Below are positions 42,635 through 43,677 of a stretch of 43,677 bases of DNA, one piece after another; position 1 is the stretch's first letter; each line of letters starts with the position of its first letter. The notes beneath the pieces were generated by a model. That model did no database searches. It saw nothing but the letters and a program-made list of their open reading frames with translations, and was not told the DNA's origin. A program made the position numbers and the translations under genes. Source of the stretch: an uncultured Paracoccaceae bacterium (GTDB lineage: Bacteria; Pseudomonadota; Alphaproteobacteria; Rhodobacterales; Rhodobacteraceae). The stretch is from assembly GCA_937883775.1 (NCBI GenBank), contig CAKZXZ010000024.1:1-43677 (forward strand), read 5' to 3'.

Positions 42635-42719
42635 GCGGCCATTGTTTGGGCCGCCTTCGGCGAGGATATTTGGAAAAAGCGAAAGAAGGGCGCCGCGTAT
42701 GGGTGCCCTTCGTCTTTTT
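42634..42719. terminator. Composite stem-loop / GGATATTT element / stem-loop (copy 3)
   Basis: First stem: GGCGGCC (42634-42640) with GGCCGCC (42649-42655), perfect, starting in the DUF3422 stop codon. Middle: GGATATTT...GCGAAAG (42664-42685). Second stem: GAAGGGCGCC (42685-42694) with GGTGCCCTTC (42702-42711), one G-U pair, then TCTTTTT on the plus strand and TTTCGCTTTTT on the minus strand. It is well placed as a two-way terminator between the convergent DUF3422 and permease genes. Confidence 0.75.
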
Positions 42720-42722
42720 GGC

Positions 42723-43677
42723 TTATCGTCCGCGAATGCGTGGATCAAGCGCGTCGCGCAGGCCGTCGCCGAGGTAGTTGACGGATAGCACTGTGAGCGA
42801 GATCGCGAGACCCGGCAGCATCACGCGTTCCGGGAATTCGGCCATACGGGGCACGCTATCGGACAGGATTTTGCCCCAAGTGGGGAAGTCTGACGGGAAG
42901 CCGACGCCGAGGAACGAAAGCGCGCTTTCGGTGATGATTGCTGTCGCAAGGCCCAGCGTGGCAGACACCATGATCGGCGAGACCACATTGGGCAGCAGGT
43001 GGCGGCGGATGATCGTGAAGGGCCTTGTGCCGATAGAGCGGGCGGCGAGGACGAACTCGCGCTCTTTCAACGCAAGGATTTCACCGCGTACGATCCGGGC
43101 GGTGTTCATCCAGCTTGTCAGGCCAATGACGGTCACGATCAGGATGAACATGCCGGTCTCGGGCCCGAAATTGGCGCGCAGCGGTTGGCGGAACAGGGTC
43201 ACGGCGACCAGCAGCAAGGGCAGAATCGGCAGTGACAGCACCAGATCGGTGAACCGCATCAGGAAGCCGTCCAGTGCCCGGAAATATCCGGAAATGACGC
43301 CAATCGCGGTCCCGATGATGAGCGACAGCAGCATCGCCGTCCACCCCACCGCCATGGACGCCCGCCCCCCCGAGATCATGTTGGCCATGATATCGCGGCC
43401 CAGATTGTCGGTGCCAAACGGATGGATCCACGCGACCTTCGCATCGCCATCCCAAAGCGCGACATAGATCGGGCGCAGGTCCTTGTTGCGGATATCAAGC
43501 TGCTGCGGATCGAACGGCCAGACATAAGGCCCGACCAGCACAACGAGCGTGATGAAGATCAGGAAGCCGCCGCCGAACAATGCTCCGCGGTGTTTACGGA
43601 ACTGGTGCCAGATGTCGCGCATCTGGCTGGACGGCGGGCCTTCGGGGACCGGATCGGTCAGGGCGCCTTGGCGGGGG
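42723..43677 (-). CDS. Peptide-type ABC transporter permease (OppC/DppC/YejE-like), partial
   Basis: This is an inner-membrane permease of the peptide/nickel ABC transporter family. The visible part has the OppC-type N-terminal stretch FRKHRGALFGGGFLIFI (first helix), the periplasmic loop with HPFGTDNLGRDIMANMISGG, and the coupling (EAA) loop EFVLAARSIGTRPFTIIRRHLLPNV. It ends in SVNYLGDGLRDALDPRIRGR, a signature of the family. An ATG at 43622 is possible (299 residues), but it has no ribosome site, and the frame stays open with a Pro-rich stretch to the window edge (DPVPEGPPSSQ), so the true start is probably outside the window. Substrate and the partner permease, ATPase and binding protein lie outside. 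YejE or another oligopeptide system is possible. Confidence 0.9.
   Translation of the reverse strand, partial: PRQGALTDPVPEGPPSSQMRDIWHQFRKHRGALFGGGFLIFITLVVLVGPYVWPFDPQQLDIRNKDLRPIYVALWDGDAKVAWIHPFGTDNLGRDIMANMISGGRASMAVGWTAMLLSLIIGTAIGVISGYFRALDGFLMRFTDLVLSLPILPLLLVAVTLFRQPLRANFGPETGMFILIVTVIGLTSWMNTARIVRGEILALKEREFVLAARSIGTRPFTIIRRHLLPNVVSPIMVSATLGLATAIITESALSFLGVGFPSDFPTWGKILSDSVPRMAEFPERVMLPGLAISLTVLSVNYLGDGLRDALDPRIRGR

Overview
This is an ordinary-looking, GC-rich chromosomal segment from an alphaproteobacterium, most likely a Rhodobacteraceae (Roseobacter-group) species. The evidence is the gene order ddl-ftsQ-ftsA-ftsZ-lpxC-bamD-recN, an FtsZ with a long Pro/Ala/Glu-rich linker, separate cobS and cobT genes of aerobic cobaltochelatase, a J-domain protein divergent from bolA, and a pntA/pntB pair of the size usual in this group. 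The species assignment is an inference. I see no prophage, insertion sequence, integron, CRISPR array, rRNA or tRNA gene, and no stretch over about 300 bases without a gene.

Layout. Positions 1-9711 (plus strand) are a cell-envelope and division cluster: murB, ddl, ftsQ, ftsA, ftsZ, then lpxC, bamD and recN. Positions 9753-12871 hold a divergent pair, a D-lactate dehydrogenase-like flavoenzyme (minus) and a ClC anion channel/transporter (plus). Positions 13057-18888 (minus) carry a DUF427 protein, an aminopeptidase P overlapping cobT by one base, a small secreted protein of unknown function, and cobS. Positions 19048-26534 hold small conserved genes (membrane protein, J-domain protein, bolA, DUF4177), gatB, a lytic transglycosylase-like protein, a small membrane protein and pepN. 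Positions 26661-29488 (plus) hold a VOC protein with its WYL regulator, then a photolyase-family protein followed 2 bases later by a 52-residue DUF2256 zinc-ribbon-like protein. Positions 29594-33077 (plus) hold malate synthase G, a GlcG/HbpS-like protein and a class I glutamine amidotransferase. Positions 33195-37387 (minus) hold a 716-residue secreted phytase-like protein, an OsmC protein and an ArnT-like glycosyltransferase. Positions 37499-42634 (plus) hold a methyltransferase-like membrane protein, pntA, pntB and a DUF3422 protein. The window ends inside a peptide ABC transporter permease gene (minus).

The most useful non-gene signals are: (1) a perfect 9-bp inverted repeat upstream of the VOC/WYL operon, a likely autoregulatory operator; (2) a good Pho-box match upstream of the phytase-like gene; (3) a perfect 10-bp inverted repeat that contains the start codon of the small secreted protein; (4) a perfect 10-bp inverted repeat between ftsA and ftsZ; (5) a recurring intergenic element with core GGATATTT...GCGAAAG, three copies of which sit directly 3' of minus-strand genes, two of them flanked by strong stem-loops; and (6) tandem imperfect hairpins between the ClC gene and the DUF427 gene, related to a sequence 3' of the small secreted protein gene. 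I found no convincing new multi-gene system. The interest here is in regulatory and repeat structure and in a few atypical proteins.
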